From positions 2,597,501 to 2,661,500 of the forward strand of contig NZ_CP114887.1 of assembly GCF_028747805.1 (NCBI RefSeq): DNA of 64,000 nucleotides, given 5' to 3'. The position numbers were made by a program, and so were the translations under genes. Source of the stretch: Solibacillus daqui (GTDB lineage: Bacteria > Bacillota > Bacilli > Bacillales_A > Planococcaceae). Positions 36,183-44,118 of this stretch are shown here, in pieces. Each line of letters begins with the position of its first letter. The first letter of the stretch is position 1. Below the pieces are notes generated by a model, which was given only the letters and a program-made list of their open reading frames with translations, had not been told where the DNA came from and searched no databases.

Positions 36183-36283
36183 AAAATGCTTTGTGGGCAA
36201 ATATTATTCATAAATTTATTCATATTTACTTCAAATAAAATATGGTTATTAACGCTCTTTTATATTCGTGACCAACTTATATC

Positions 36284-36346
36284 TTATTTAACCTTAACAG
36301 CCGTTGTATAATATATACTGCTACCTTCTACATCTATCTTTGGCAC
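36284..36346 (-). pseudogene. Start of an alpha/beta hydrolase gene, truncated
   Basis: GAGGTGATTAGAA precedes a GTG that reads MPKIDVEGSSIYYTTAV and stops after 20 codons. The words resemble the start of alpha/beta hydrolases of the MPKV-x-IYYE type. The rest of the gene is gone. Confidence 0.35.
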
Positions 36347-36372
36347 TTCTAATCACCTCGAAATTAGCAAAA

Positions 36373-36394
36373 GACCAAGATAGCTATCTTGGTC
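36373..36394 (-). terminator. Palindromic terminator of the Asn-rich lipoprotein gene
   Basis: A perfect 22-bp palindrome centred on GATAGCTATC, followed on the minus strand by TTTTGC. It lies about 70 nt after the lipoprotein stop. Confidence 0.6.
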
Positions 36395-36462
36395 CATAAA
36401 CATCCATCAAGCGTGATAAAACTACACGCTCTTGTATTACTCTTATAAAACGCAAAGTAAAG

Positions 36463-36642
36463 CTAATGATTATTGTCCTGATTATCATTGTGGTTATCAT
36501 TTTGGTTATCATTTTGATCTTCTTGTTGTTCAGAAGGTTCTTCAGTTGGATCAGGCTCCTGTTCATCATTAGCTGTTCCACACCCATACAATAATCCTGT
36601 AGAAAGTATTACTGCAAACGCACCAGTTATTACCTTTTTCAT
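36463..36642 (-). CDS. Small Asn/Asp/Gln-rich lipoprotein
   Basis: 59 residues. GAGGTG lies 5 nt before the ATG. A signal peptide MKKVITGAFAVILSTGLL runs into the lipobox LLYGC (C21). The mature part is very acidic (EQEPDPTEEPSEQQE) and ends in a near-repeat of DNQNDNHNDNQDN. It should be anchored in the outer leaflet with a flexible tail. No family recognised; easily missed because a longer shadow frame overlaps it. Confidence 0.72.
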   Translation of the reverse strand: MKKVITGAFAVILSTGLLYGCGTANDEQEPDPTEEPSEQQEDQNDNQNDNHNDNQDNNH

Positions 36643-36696
36643 GTATTCACCTCATTTTCAAGGAAATTTTCTTCACCTTTATTATTGTCTTAACTA

Positions 36697-36948
36697 TTAT
36701 TGCGTATACGTATTTTTAAAGGGAAAGCACGAGTTAAATAAAAAGAAGAGTAGGCAACAAAATAACCCAATAAAACAAATCCATTTACCACGCCATAGAT
36801 TCAATTCTACTAACAGTTTTTGATGATATGCTTTAACAATAGTCTGCTGTAGTTCGTCCCATTCCCAATCCGTTTTTTCTTTCGGGTACTCGTTACCTAT
36901 GCTATTTTGCCACTCTTTTATCTGATACAAATGCTCAGGTATCATCAT
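36697..36948 (-). CDS. Hypothetical protein with a C-terminal membrane helix
   Basis: 83 residues. The first 55 are soluble and charged (ending KAYHQKLLVELNLWRGK); a hydrophobic segment WICFIGLFCCLLFFLF follows, so a tail-anchored or single-pass protein. The ribosome site is weak. Located upstream of the small lipoprotein on the same strand. Function unknown. Confidence 0.45.
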   Translation of the reverse strand: MMIPEHLYQIKEWQNSIGNEYPKEKTDWEWDELQQTIVKAYHQKLLVELNLWRGKWICFIGLFCCLLFFLFNSCFPFKNTYTQ

Positions 36949-37342
36949 GCCAGTTTGCTAATCAGTGATGTTTAAATACAGAAATGCTCCTCCTATCATT
37001 GTGCCCTTAAATAACAAGAACATTCGTTCTCATCTTTTCGTATTATAGAACAATTGCTCTCATTTAAAAATGTGGAATTTTATGTTAAATTGGAATTAAA
37101 GAATACACGTAAAAAAGCCCGTTAACTAATTACAGTCCCTAGATTTATACGGATTTACAGGGTTAAGGCAAATATTGCATCCAAACACCGCTTTGGGAAC
37201 TAATGTTATACTTAAAAGTGTTTCGTGATAATAAATTCGTTTAATTCATAAAGTCATTTGAAATTACTATGTATTAAGATGTTCTGTAAACAGATTGTTG
37301 TATAAGTTAAGTTAAAGTTGAAAAATGTGGGAGGTGGCAGCA

Positions 37343-37615
37343 TTGCAAAGTAAACAGAGTATGGGGTTGCTTTCTTTTATTAGTCTAATAGTTGGACTTA
37401 TTTTCCTAGGTGTCTATATTACTACGGGAAATTCGTTTATTGATGACAATATAACAATGCTACTCGGATTTACCTTTCTAATTCTCTCTTTTGTTTTATC
37501 CTTGTTCAGCAAAAAGGACAAATTAGGAAGGGTATCGCTATACGTTTTCCCAATACTTGTAGTTATTTATTTATTGTTTTTCGGAGTTATGTCTTTATTT
37601 TGGAATACACCATAA
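37343..37615 (+). CDS. Small three-helix membrane protein
   Basis: About 90 residues from a TTG at 37343 (GGGAGGTGG upstream; an ATG at 37325 lies upstream of that site). Hydrophobic segments at roughly 8-28, 40-58 and 70-87, with the charged loop SKKDKLGR between the second and third. No family recognised. A cassette-type palindrome follows in the same orientation at 37619. Confidence 0.65.
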   Translation: MQSKQSMGLLSFISLIVGLIFLGVYITTGNSFIDDNITMLLGFTFLILSFVLSLFSKKDKLGRVSLYVFPILVVIYLLFFGVMSLFWNTP

Positions 37616-37618
37616 GAG

Positions 37619-37650
37619 TGCAACTAAAGGGCGCGATTGTTGAATACGCT
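37619..37650 (+). repeat. Cassette-array repeat in + orientation
   Basis: CAACTAAAGGGCGCGATTG then TTGAATACGC. Relative to the upstream + strand gene it has the same direction as the copies behind minus-strand genes, so the element's orientation follows the gene. Confidence 0.6.
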
Positions 37651-37813
37651 TAACTTTTCTTCTTTAACTAATGGAGGATTTAATGCAACAGGAACTAATA
37701 ATGTATACAAAATAAATACAAATAACGTTGCCAAATAAGACTTTGGTAGCCTCTATATTCCTTATTATAAAATATAGTAAAATCAGCTTAATTATAAAGG
37801 TTGGGTGAGCTAA

Positions 37814-38113
37814 ATGAGGATATTATTAGAAATACTACGAGTTATGTTTATTTTTCTAATTTTAATGGCGATTTTAGGCACTTTTTTTGAAAACTTATAC
37901 TTAAATATTGGCAATGGTGCTGAAAAAAATAGTTGGATAAGCTTAATCGCTATTATTATTCTCATTTTTGTATTGTATCGAAATAAATTTCAATTTAGTG
38001 GATGGTATGAGGGTGAAGGTAAAGAAAAATTGCCAAGAAAAGTTTCTCAAATATTAATTACAAGTTCAATTATTTTAATATTGATACCACCAATTATTGC
38101 TCAATTAAATTGA
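37814..38113 (+). CDS. Small membrane protein
   Basis: 99 residues with three hydrophobic segments (about 8-28, 42-58 and 80-98) and a polar loop FSGWYEGEGKEKLPRK. GGGTGAGC lies before the ATG. Unknown family. A terminator at 38197 follows. Confidence 0.65.
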   Translation: MRILLEILRVMFIFLILMAILGTFFENLYLNIGNGAEKNSWISLIAIIILIFVLYRNKFQFSGWYEGEGKEKLPRKVSQILITSSIILILIPPIIAQLN

Positions 38114-38196
38114 TTCTAAGTACAAAAAACGAAAAATTATTATTACAACTTTATACAAAATAACGTTCCCAAAATAAAAGTTTAGGCGCACATTAA

Positions 38197-38236
38197 AAAG
38201 TCACGAATGTTGTTAAATCAACGTTTCGTGACTTTC
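38197..38236. terminator. Terminator-like hairpin
   Basis: AAAGTCACGAA pairs with TTCGTGACTTT across an 18-nt loop. T-rich in both directions. Confidence 0.65.
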
Positions 38237-38451
38237 ATAATGAACATTGTTTATACATCATTTTATACAAATAGCATAAAGTGTGGATACAGCAATGTTT
38301 TCACTCGCTGGGCTTGTTCTTCACTTTGTATAAAATCGTGTATATTGTTGACTTGAAATAAAGATTGATTAAAACACAGCTATAAATGATGATTCTTATA
38401 GAAAATCATAGCCCCAATTTTTAACAAAGATTGATCATTTCGGAAACCGAA

Positions 38452-38475
38452 TATTCAAGTAAAGCTCCCGTTAGC
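38452..38475 (-). repeat. Array element copy: M3 only
   Basis: ATTCAAGTAAAGCTCCCGTT then AGCAC, 10 nt after the stop of the lipoprotein gene at 38486. Confidence 0.7.
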
Positions 38476-38485
38476 ACAATAATGA

Positions 38486-38971
38486 TTAACTAATCCAAGT
38501 CCTTTTCACATCTTTGGATTTCCATTTATTATCTTTATAATAGACTATTACTTCTACTCCAACACCCCCATCACCCGAACGATACTTGGAACCCTCAAAA
38601 AAGATATTGTTGTTAACTTTATATTCAACTTTTTCAATTCTAAGAAGTACGCCATCCAAAACGAACGTATCTGTATTAAATAATCCTTTTTCTTTCAGTT
38701 GTTCAAGAGTAGCATCCATTACCTCAACTTTATATTTTTCCTTAAAGTAGCTTAAAATTTCTTCTTTATCACTTTCATTTATTTCCTCAAAATTACTCAT
38801 ATCAATAGCTATATATTCCATATCACTACTTAATGCTTCATCTTGTTCCATAATAGAGTCCAATGCAATACTATATATTTCTCCTAAATGTTCCTTTGGT
38901 TCTAATCCAGTATTGCAAGCAGAAAGCAAGACCGACAGTATAAACAGAATACTAAAATATCTAAATTTCAA
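38486..38971 (-). CDS. Lipoprotein, unknown function (cassette)
   Basis: 161 residues from a TTG with GGATGGGATAAAA upstream. Signal peptide with lipobox LLSAC (C19). The mature part has charged, probably helical segments (EEILSYFKEKYKVEVMD) and a C-terminal beta-rich part. Typical of the immunity-like or orphan lipoproteins common in this array. Followed by an M3 element. Confidence 0.75.
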   Translation of the reverse strand: MKFRYFSILFILSVLLSACNTGLEPKEHLGEIYSIALDSIMEQDEALSSDMEYIAIDMSNFEEINESDKEEILSYFKEKYKVEVMDATLEQLKEKGLFNTDTFVLDGVLLRIEKVEYKVNNNIFFEGSKYRSGDGGVGVEVIVYYKDNKWKSKDVKRTWIS

Positions 38972-39030
38972 TTTTATCCCATCCTTTTCTATTTAGACGG
39001 TGTATTTTAAGTTCCGTTTCAAAAAAATGT

Positions 39031-39124
39031 TATTCAACTAACCTGCTCCTTTAGTTCAATAATAAAAAAAGAGCTGCATATGCAACTCAATGATCTTCAA
39101 GTAAAGCACTCCGTTAGTTGAACA
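39031..39124 (-). repeat. Array element copy: M1-T-M3 complete
   Basis: A complete 94-bp element behind the phosphotransferase gene at 39131. The T and start of M3 are identical over 50 bp to the copy at 42587-42680. Confidence 0.9.
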
Positions 39125-39130
39125 AGCAAT

Positions 39131-40006
39131 CTATCTATAATCTTTTATTCCATCTTCAAAAGCCTGTCTATCTTCATTCTCAATCCCGTGCAATGCTTCT
39201 TGTAAAGCAAATGTGCTTTTATAAAATTTAACTCGTTCAGATATTTCATTACCGTTAGGATATAGGTTAATACAAATATCAAAAAAATCTTCGCCATAGC
39301 TAGAGAGTATTCCAGCAAAGTCATACGCCGGATCTCCTAAACCCGAACCACCAAAGTCTATTATCCCTGAAATCATACTTTTTTCTGGATTCCACAAAAT
39401 ATTAGCTGCTCCAAAATCTCCGTGTATAAGTGTTAAATCTATATTTGAGAATGCCTTCCCTTTTAGGGACGTTTCAAAAAATTGCGATATTTCCTTTTGG
39501 GCATCTTTTCTGATAAAAGGAAATAATTTATTTTGAATTTTATCATATAGATTATACATCTCTTCACGAGGGTCACGAACCTTTAGTTTCAAATCTCGAC
39601 TTGCTTTTTCTCCTGAAATAGAATGGAGTTCTACAAGAAAAGAGACAAGTTGTTTTGCCAACCCATTAACCAACTCAACACTCTTAACACCTGTTAAACT
39701 TTCCTTCCACAAAGGAACACCATCTATTAGTTTATAGCCAGTGAAGACCTTACCTGGTTCTAACTCTTCAAAAGACTGATAAATTGGATTCGGAATTGGA
39801 GTGGAGATGATACCTTTAATGTATTTCAAAATTTCCGTCTCTCTTCTTAATTGAATTATTCCATTTTTATATTTTGGAAATCTAAAAACCAAAGATTTGT
39901 TTACAATTAACACATCATTATTCTGCCCAATTTCATTAGGATAAAAGTCTTCAATGGAAAGGTTAGAATAAAACGATTGAATGTTTTCAATAAAGTTGTT
40001 ATTCAT
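39131..40006 (-). CDS. Aminoglycoside phosphotransferase-like kinase (cassette)
   Basis: 291 residues, APH/ChoK kinase fold. The catalytic HGDFGAANILW (H195, D197) and metal-binding IDFGGSGLGDP (D217) are intact, and the ATP-binding lobe includes VFRFPKYKNG. Relatives include APH(2'')-type resistance enzymes as well as kinases of other small molecules; the substrate cannot be told from sequence. A single-gene cassette with the element 7 nt after its stop. Confidence 0.85.
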   Translation of the reverse strand: MNNNFIENIQSFYSNLSIEDFYPNEIGQNNDVLIVNKSLVFRFPKYKNGIIQLRRETEILKYIKGIISTPIPNPIYQSFEELEPGKVFTGYKLIDGVPLWKESLTGVKSVELVNGLAKQLVSFLVELHSISGEKASRDLKLKVRDPREEMYNLYDKIQNKLFPFIRKDAQKEISQFFETSLKGKAFSNIDLTLIHGDFGAANILWNPEKSMISGIIDFGGSGLGDPAYDFAGILSSYGEDFFDICINLYPNGNEISERVKFYKSTFALQEALHGIENEDRQAFEDGIKDYR

Positions 40007-40172
40007 ATAGTAATACCCCTTTTGTTCTCTTTCTATGGAAAGTGTTAAAATTCACAATCATCCCTATAAAAAATAGTTTTTATAATTTCTTTTATTAAAA
40101 GTCAAGAAAATGTTTAAAATCACTTATAATTAAGTAACCAACTATAATGTCACACATTTTACAAGGAAAAAG

Positions 40173-40222
40173 AAAGGATGGATGAACAGGATTAAAATAC
40201 CTGTATTCATCTATCCTTTTTT
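40173..40222. terminator. Bidirectional hairpin terminator
   Basis: AAAGGATGGATGAACAGG pairs with CCTGTATTCATCTATCCTTT (one bulge), with A/T runs either side. Confidence 0.75.
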
Positions 40223-40266
40223 GTACTACAAATGACCTCATTTACAACAACAAAATATTTTTTGTT

Positions 40267-40294
40267 GTTCAACTAAAGCCCCCGATAGTTTAAG
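40267..40294 (-). repeat. Array element copy: M3-like
   Basis: TTCAACTAAAGCCCCCGATA then GTTTAAG. Its continuation (AAGTGAAACCATTCACAATC) resembles sequence following M1 at 55026 and 43849. Confidence 0.6.
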
Positions 40295-40326
40295 TGAAAC
40301 CATTCACAATCTCTTTACAAATAAAC

Positions 40327-40370
40327 ATAAGTAAAAGGGTAGCATCTTTTCAAGGTACCCTCTTACTTAT
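40327..40370 (-). terminator. Terminator of the kinase pseudogene
   Basis: AAGTAAAAGGGTA pairs with TACCCTCTTACTT, with T-rich sequence on the minus strand. It stands where other cassettes have module T. Confidence 0.7.
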
Positions 40371-40375
40371 TGTTT

Positions 40376-41263
40376 TTATTGAATTAATTCAGATTTCCAA
40401 GCATTATAAAATTCTTTTACCGTTGAATATCTTTTATTACGATTTTCCTCGACTGCTCTTATTGCAACTTGATAAAGTCCTTGTGTGGCATCCCATTTCG
40501 AGAAGGAACGATCCAATTCACCACCCAGTAGTCCAAACACAATCGCTCCAATATTAAAGACATTTGTAATAGAATCAATTGGAGACCCAAGTTTATATTC
40601 TTCTGGGGCTTTCGAACGTTTTGAACCCCAAAAATTCTCACCTACATCATTTATTGAAGGTGACTTTCGATAAAAGTCAATATCGCATATTTTTGTTTCA
40701 TCGTTTTTGAAATCATAAAGGAGACTTCCATCATAAAAATCTACTGCAACATATTTCAGTGATTCCGCAAAAGTATGAAAAGAAAATATTGCGTCTATAG
40801 CTTTTAACCGTTTTTCCACTTCTAATTTCTTGAAACGATAAAAAGGTGACTGAGGGTTTGTGTATTTTGCTACCCCACCGAATGACCAATGTGAATGTAA
40901 ACATTCACCTCCAAAGCATTGAAATACTAATGCATACCCATTATCAGTGGAAAAGTAATCTACTAACTTTATTAAGTGTGGATGTTTTAATGACTGATAA
41001 ACTGATACTGCCATTTTAAGTCGTTCAATAGCATCATTTGGGTTTCCAGTAAATTCAATAGGTTTTGCTCCCGCATATTTCACAAAATACTTTTGTCAAT
41101 CTTTTTCTATTCCGAAACTTATATTTCCTGAATCTTGTTGATCGAATACACAAAATACTGCTCCCAACTGCTTTAACCAATTGAAATCATGCTCTTCTTG
41201 AAGTTGTAAGTCCACTTTATTAAGTGTCATTGTAATTAAATTCGTTTGTTGAAAATTCTCCAA
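40376..41263 (-). pseudogene. Ser/Thr protein kinase-like gene with an in-frame stop
   Basis: The reading frame begins at a TTG (41263, GGGAGG upstream) and runs MENFQQTNLITMTLNKV ... GNISFGIEKD, meets TGA at 41096-41098, then continues in the same frame QKYFVKYAGAKPIEF to a full kinase-like C-terminal lobe ending AWKSELIQ. The stop falls between the first strands of the N-lobe; a single change (for example GGA to TGA) would explain it. The C-lobe has VAVDFYDGSLLYD and ICDIDF, a variant catalytic region. Either a recent nonsense mutation or an expressed C-terminal form from the GTG at 41083. Confidence 0.72.
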
Positions 41264-41453
41264 ATTATATGATCCTCCCAAATTGTAAGTAGGGATCACG
41301 TAGTTTATAGGGGGATGATACGCTTCCCTTAAATTAATTGCACCCCGTTATTTAAAATTGTCATTTTCATAAGACAACGCCTCCTTTCAAATCTCTAACA
41401 AAAATAATACCATTATTTAACAAAATGTACATAAATATATTTCGAACTACTTA

Positions 41454-41484
41454 GTTAAACTAACCGACCTTGTTAGCTTAATAA
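41454..41484 (-). repeat. Array element copy: degenerate M1
   Basis: GTTAAACTAACCGACCTTGT then TAGCTTAATAA. A further half-core lies near 41527-41550. No gene between 41300 and 41734 on the minus strand, so this may mark a decayed cassette. Confidence 0.55.
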
Positions 41485-41734
41485 CTTCAACAAAAAAAAT
41501 CAATCCTTCTTGGATCCCCCCACAGGAATGCTGCTCCGTTTGTTCAATTAGAGATATTTACAACTCTAAATAAAATAATTGATTTATATCATTTGATATC
41601 CCCTGATAACGATTTATCTCTCTTCATACCCCGTTCATATTCGTTTTATATACTCAGCTCAAGTAATAATTATTAATAGTTTATTTACTTAAAGGTAACA
41701 GTGGTTAGATAAATTAAAAAAGTGAGGGATTTCA

Positions 41735-42109
41735 ATGCTTATATTAGCAATTATATTCATTACTGCAGCATTATTATTTTATTCTGTAGGAGTATGGTCA
41801 GAGAAATTTCAAAAGATATTAAAACCATGGCATGTAATCATTTTTTGGTTAGGATTAGTTTTCGACACTATTGGAACAACTACAATGGAAAAAATGGCAT
41901 CAGAAGGATCTCTACTTAGTTTCCATGGCATAACTGGTTTATTAGCAATTTTATTAATGTTATTTCATGCTATCTGGGCTACAATTGTTTTGATTAAAAA
42001 GGATAAAGTTATGATGGAAAAATTCCACAAATTAAGTATTGTTGTTTGGTTAATATGGTTAATTCCTTATATATCAGGAATGATTTATGGGATGACGAAT
42101 AATTTTTAA
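41735..42109 (+). CDS. HsmA family (TIGR03987-like) membrane protein
   Basis: 124 residues, four membrane helices, with conserved-looking FWLGLVFDTIGTTTMEKMA and HGITGLLAILLMLFHAIWA segments. The family is small and poorly characterised. One of few + strand genes in the array; it has its own terminator at 42117 and no array element directly behind it. GTGAGGG lies upstream. Confidence 0.75.
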   Translation: MLILAIIFITAALLFYSVGVWSEKFQKILKPWHVIIFWLGLVFDTIGTTTMEKMASEGSLLSFHGITGLLAILLMLFHAIWATIVLIKKDKVMMEKFHKLSIVVWLIWLIPYISGMIYGMTNNF

Positions 42110-42116
42110 TGTAATT

Positions 42117-42142
42117 GATCACATTTAATGTGATCTTTTTTA
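42117..42142 (+). terminator. Terminator of the HsmA-type gene
   Basis: GATCACATT pairs with AATGTGATC and is followed by T6. Confidence 0.85.
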
Positions 42143-42213
42143 TTTTCCAATAAAAATACAACAAAATCAAAAACAATATTTAAGTTAAGTTAGGTTAAGT
42201 TATTGATAATAAA

Positions 42214-42253
42214 ATGGCCACACATATTAGATCTATATATAATGTGTGGTCAT
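42214..42253 (-). terminator. Terminator substituting for module T
   Basis: ATGGCCACACAT pairs with ATGTGTGGTCAT. It lies on the far side of an M3-like core (42261-42287), exactly where module T sits in complete elements, but is unrelated in sequence. Confidence 0.75.
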
Positions 42254-42260
42254 TTATTTT

Positions 42261-42287
42261 ATTGAAGTAAAGCTCCCGCTAGTAAAA
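42261..42287 (-). repeat. Array element copy: M3
   Basis: ATTGAAGTAAAGCTCCCGCT then AGTAAAA, behind the lipoprotein at 42316. Confidence 0.65.
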
Positions 42288-42315
42288 AGAGTATCTTCTA
42301 AAAAATTTCATTATC

Positions 42316-42552
42316 CTAACAATTTGTTTCCCAGGTTTTTATAATTTCACCGTTTTGGTCATCTACTTGAATAACACCAAATTCACAATTCTCTTCTATT
42401 GCCCAAAAAACGCTATACTCCCCCCTATCGTTGGTAAGGTGTTGCAAAACAATTGATTCTACTTCCACTTGAGTAATTTTAGGTTCTGAATTACCACAAG
42501 CAACTAATATAACAAGTGGTACAATAAAAAAGAAAGAAACCATTCTATGCAT
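42316..42552 (-). CDS. Small lipoprotein, 78 residues (cassette)
   Basis: ATG 42552 follows GGGGCG. Signal peptide with lipobox LVACG (C19). The mature region ends with a Cys pair (EENCEFGV ... ETNC) that could form a disulfide, and has a DUF-like VFWAIEENCEFGVIQVDD segment. The open frame further upstream is read-through of an array repeat, not coding. Confidence 0.7.
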   Translation of the reverse strand: MHRMVSFFFIVPLVILVACGNSEPKITQVEVESIVLQHLTNDRGEYSVFWAIEENCEFGVIQVDDQNGEIIKTWETNC

Positions 42553-42586
42553 ATTTTCGCCCCATTTCTTTATTAAGGTTAATTTT

Positions 42587-42680
42587 ATTAAACTAACCTG
42601 CCCCTTTAGTTCAATAATAAAAAAAGAGCTGCATATGCAACTCAATGATCTTCAAGTAAAGCCCCCGTTAGTTGAAGAAG
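42587..42680 (-). repeat. Array element copy: M1-T-M3 complete
   Basis: A complete 94-bp element 7 nt after the lipoprotein stop at 42688. Confidence 0.9.
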
Positions 42681-42687
42681 GAACTAT

Positions 42688-43101
42688 TTAATTTAGTAAG
42701 TTTTCGCCCGTTAAAATTTTTATTAGAATACTTGAATTTTCCTTACTTAGTTTAGCGTATGCATCTTCTTCCATTACAATTTCGACTATATCATTATTAG
42801 GACTTATCCAAAGATTATATGATGCGACTTTCGCTTCTATATTAGGATTTTTATACTCAAATATAAACCTATAATCAGCAGGATGTTCCATCTGTACCTT
42901 TGCTTTTTCCCATTCAATATCAAATACTATCTCTTTCACTTTTTGGACTTCATCATTATCCGTAATTTCTTTGAAATCTTCATAATTGTTTTCATCGTCA
43001 ACCCGTATTTGAACTTCAATTTTTTGTTCTTCATTCACTACTTCATTTGAGCAACCAGTTATCATTCCAAAAGCTAACAAAATGATAATGATAGAACGCA
43101 T
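42688..43101 (-). CDS. Lipoprotein, 137 residues (cassette)
   Basis: ATG 43101 follows GGGAGG. Lipobox ITGC (C17). The mature part is acidic with beta-rich segments (ADYRFIFEYKNPNIEAKVASY). Unknown function. Same cassette class as the neighbouring lipoproteins. Confidence 0.72.
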   Translation of the reverse strand: MRSIIIILLAFGMITGCSNEVVNEEQKIEVQIRVDDENNYEDFKEITDNDEVQKVKEIVFDIEWEKAKVQMEHPADYRFIFEYKNPNIEAKVASYNLWISPNNDIVEIVMEEDAYAKLSKENSSILIKILTGENLLN

Positions 43102-43196
43102 TGATATCCTCCCATATTGAACAGTCAACGTTGCCTTTCTAAGCATAAAAATTCACTCCCCTCACGCAATTTTTTGTTAGACAAATACAGATGTAC

Positions 43197-43226
43197 TTAA
43201 ACTAACCTGCCCCGTAAGTTGAAAAA
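43197..43226 (-). repeat. Array element copy: M1
   Basis: TTAAACTAACCTGCCCCGTA then AGTTGAAAAA, 4 nt after the stop at 43231. Confidence 0.75.
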
Positions 43227-43230
43227 TCCT

Positions 43231-43803
43231 TTAGTTAGATTTATCCTTTTTAATTGGTTTAATTGTAGAATGAATTAACTCTCCAGTTTCAGAATATCCT
43301 CTAATGTTTACAGGCATTACCATCTCTCCATCTGATTTAACAAAGAAAAAACGCGATTCTTCGTAACTAATGATTAAAGCATCTTCATAGAAGTCTTTCT
43401 TTGTTTCAACTTCTATTCTCTTAATCGTAGGATTGATAATTTGACCAAAGTAGTATGATCTTATTCCCGCCTTTGAACCTGCACTCCAATTAAATTCCTC
43501 ATCTTCCAAAGGTGGATAATAAGTTGAAATTAATGTAGATTCGTATCCCAGATCATCTTTTATCTCCCAATACCCCAACCAATTCTGCTCTAACCGAGCA
43601 ATCATAATTGAATGCATATTTCTAAATATGGTTAACCAGTCCCCGTCTATTTTCCTCACAAAATAGACTTCCTCTGTTGCTGGAGACCAGTTTTTTGTAA
43701 TTTTAAATACATCCTCTTTTGTGGGTAGTTGTTTGTGATTATATATTAGAAACACAATTATCAACACCGTTATTATTGCAATCCCTATAAAAACCTTTTT
43801 CAT
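43231..43803 (-). CDS. Membrane-anchored hypothetical protein (cassette)
   Basis: 190 residues with an N-terminal helix (VFIGIAIITVLIIVFLIY) and an extracytoplasmic domain rich in aromatic residues (NWLGYWEIKDDLGYES). GGAGG lies 7 nt before the ATG. No family recognised. Confidence 0.7.
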   Translation of the reverse strand: MKKVFIGIAIITVLIIVFLIYNHKQLPTKEDVFKITKNWSPATEEVYFVRKIDGDWLTIFRNMHSIMIARLEQNWLGYWEIKDDLGYESTLISTYYPPLEDEEFNWSAGSKAGIRSYYFGQIINPTIKRIEVETKKDFYEDALIISYEESRFFFVKSDGEMVMPVNIRGYSETGELIHSTIKPIKKDKSN

Positions 43804-43820
43804 TACTTTCCTCCTCTGTT

Positions 43821-43849
43821 GTTAAAGTAAACTGCGCCGTTAGCTTAAG
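43821..43849 (-). repeat. Array element copy: M1 variant
   Basis: GTTAAAGTAAACTGCGCCGT then TAGCTTAAG; its continuation matches that at 55026. Confidence 0.65.
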
Positions 43850-43909
43850 TACATTGTTTCACAAACTCACATCAAGATTAACATAAAAACCCATTCTTAA
43901 TTTAGAAGT

Positions 43910-43985
43910 GTTATTCAATTAAATGGCCCTTTATTGAAAACGAGCGCTGATCCTTATTACAGAATCGCGCCCGATTGTTGGAGAA
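43910..43985 (-). repeat. Array element copy: M1 variant plus M4
   Basis: TTATTCAATTAAATGGCCCT (M1-like) followed after about 25 nt by TTATTACAGAATCGCGCCCG then ATTGTTGGAGAAG (M4). It lies behind the sigma/anti-sigma pair. Confidence 0.75.
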
Positions 43986-44042
43986 GGGGGTTCACCCCTT
44001 TATGAAGTTTAACGGCTTTATTTGTGTGTCTGAACTGTAACT

Positions 44043-44069
44043 CCAATTGTTAAGTGTATTAACAATTGG
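44043..44069. terminator. Hairpin behind the anti-sigma gene
   Basis: CCAATTGTTAA pairs perfectly with TTAACAATTGG. Confidence 0.6.
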
Positions 44070-44118
44070 CGTGCAGTTTATGTTTTTAGTTGTTTTCCAC
44101 AATAAGTGCGGTGCCTTA

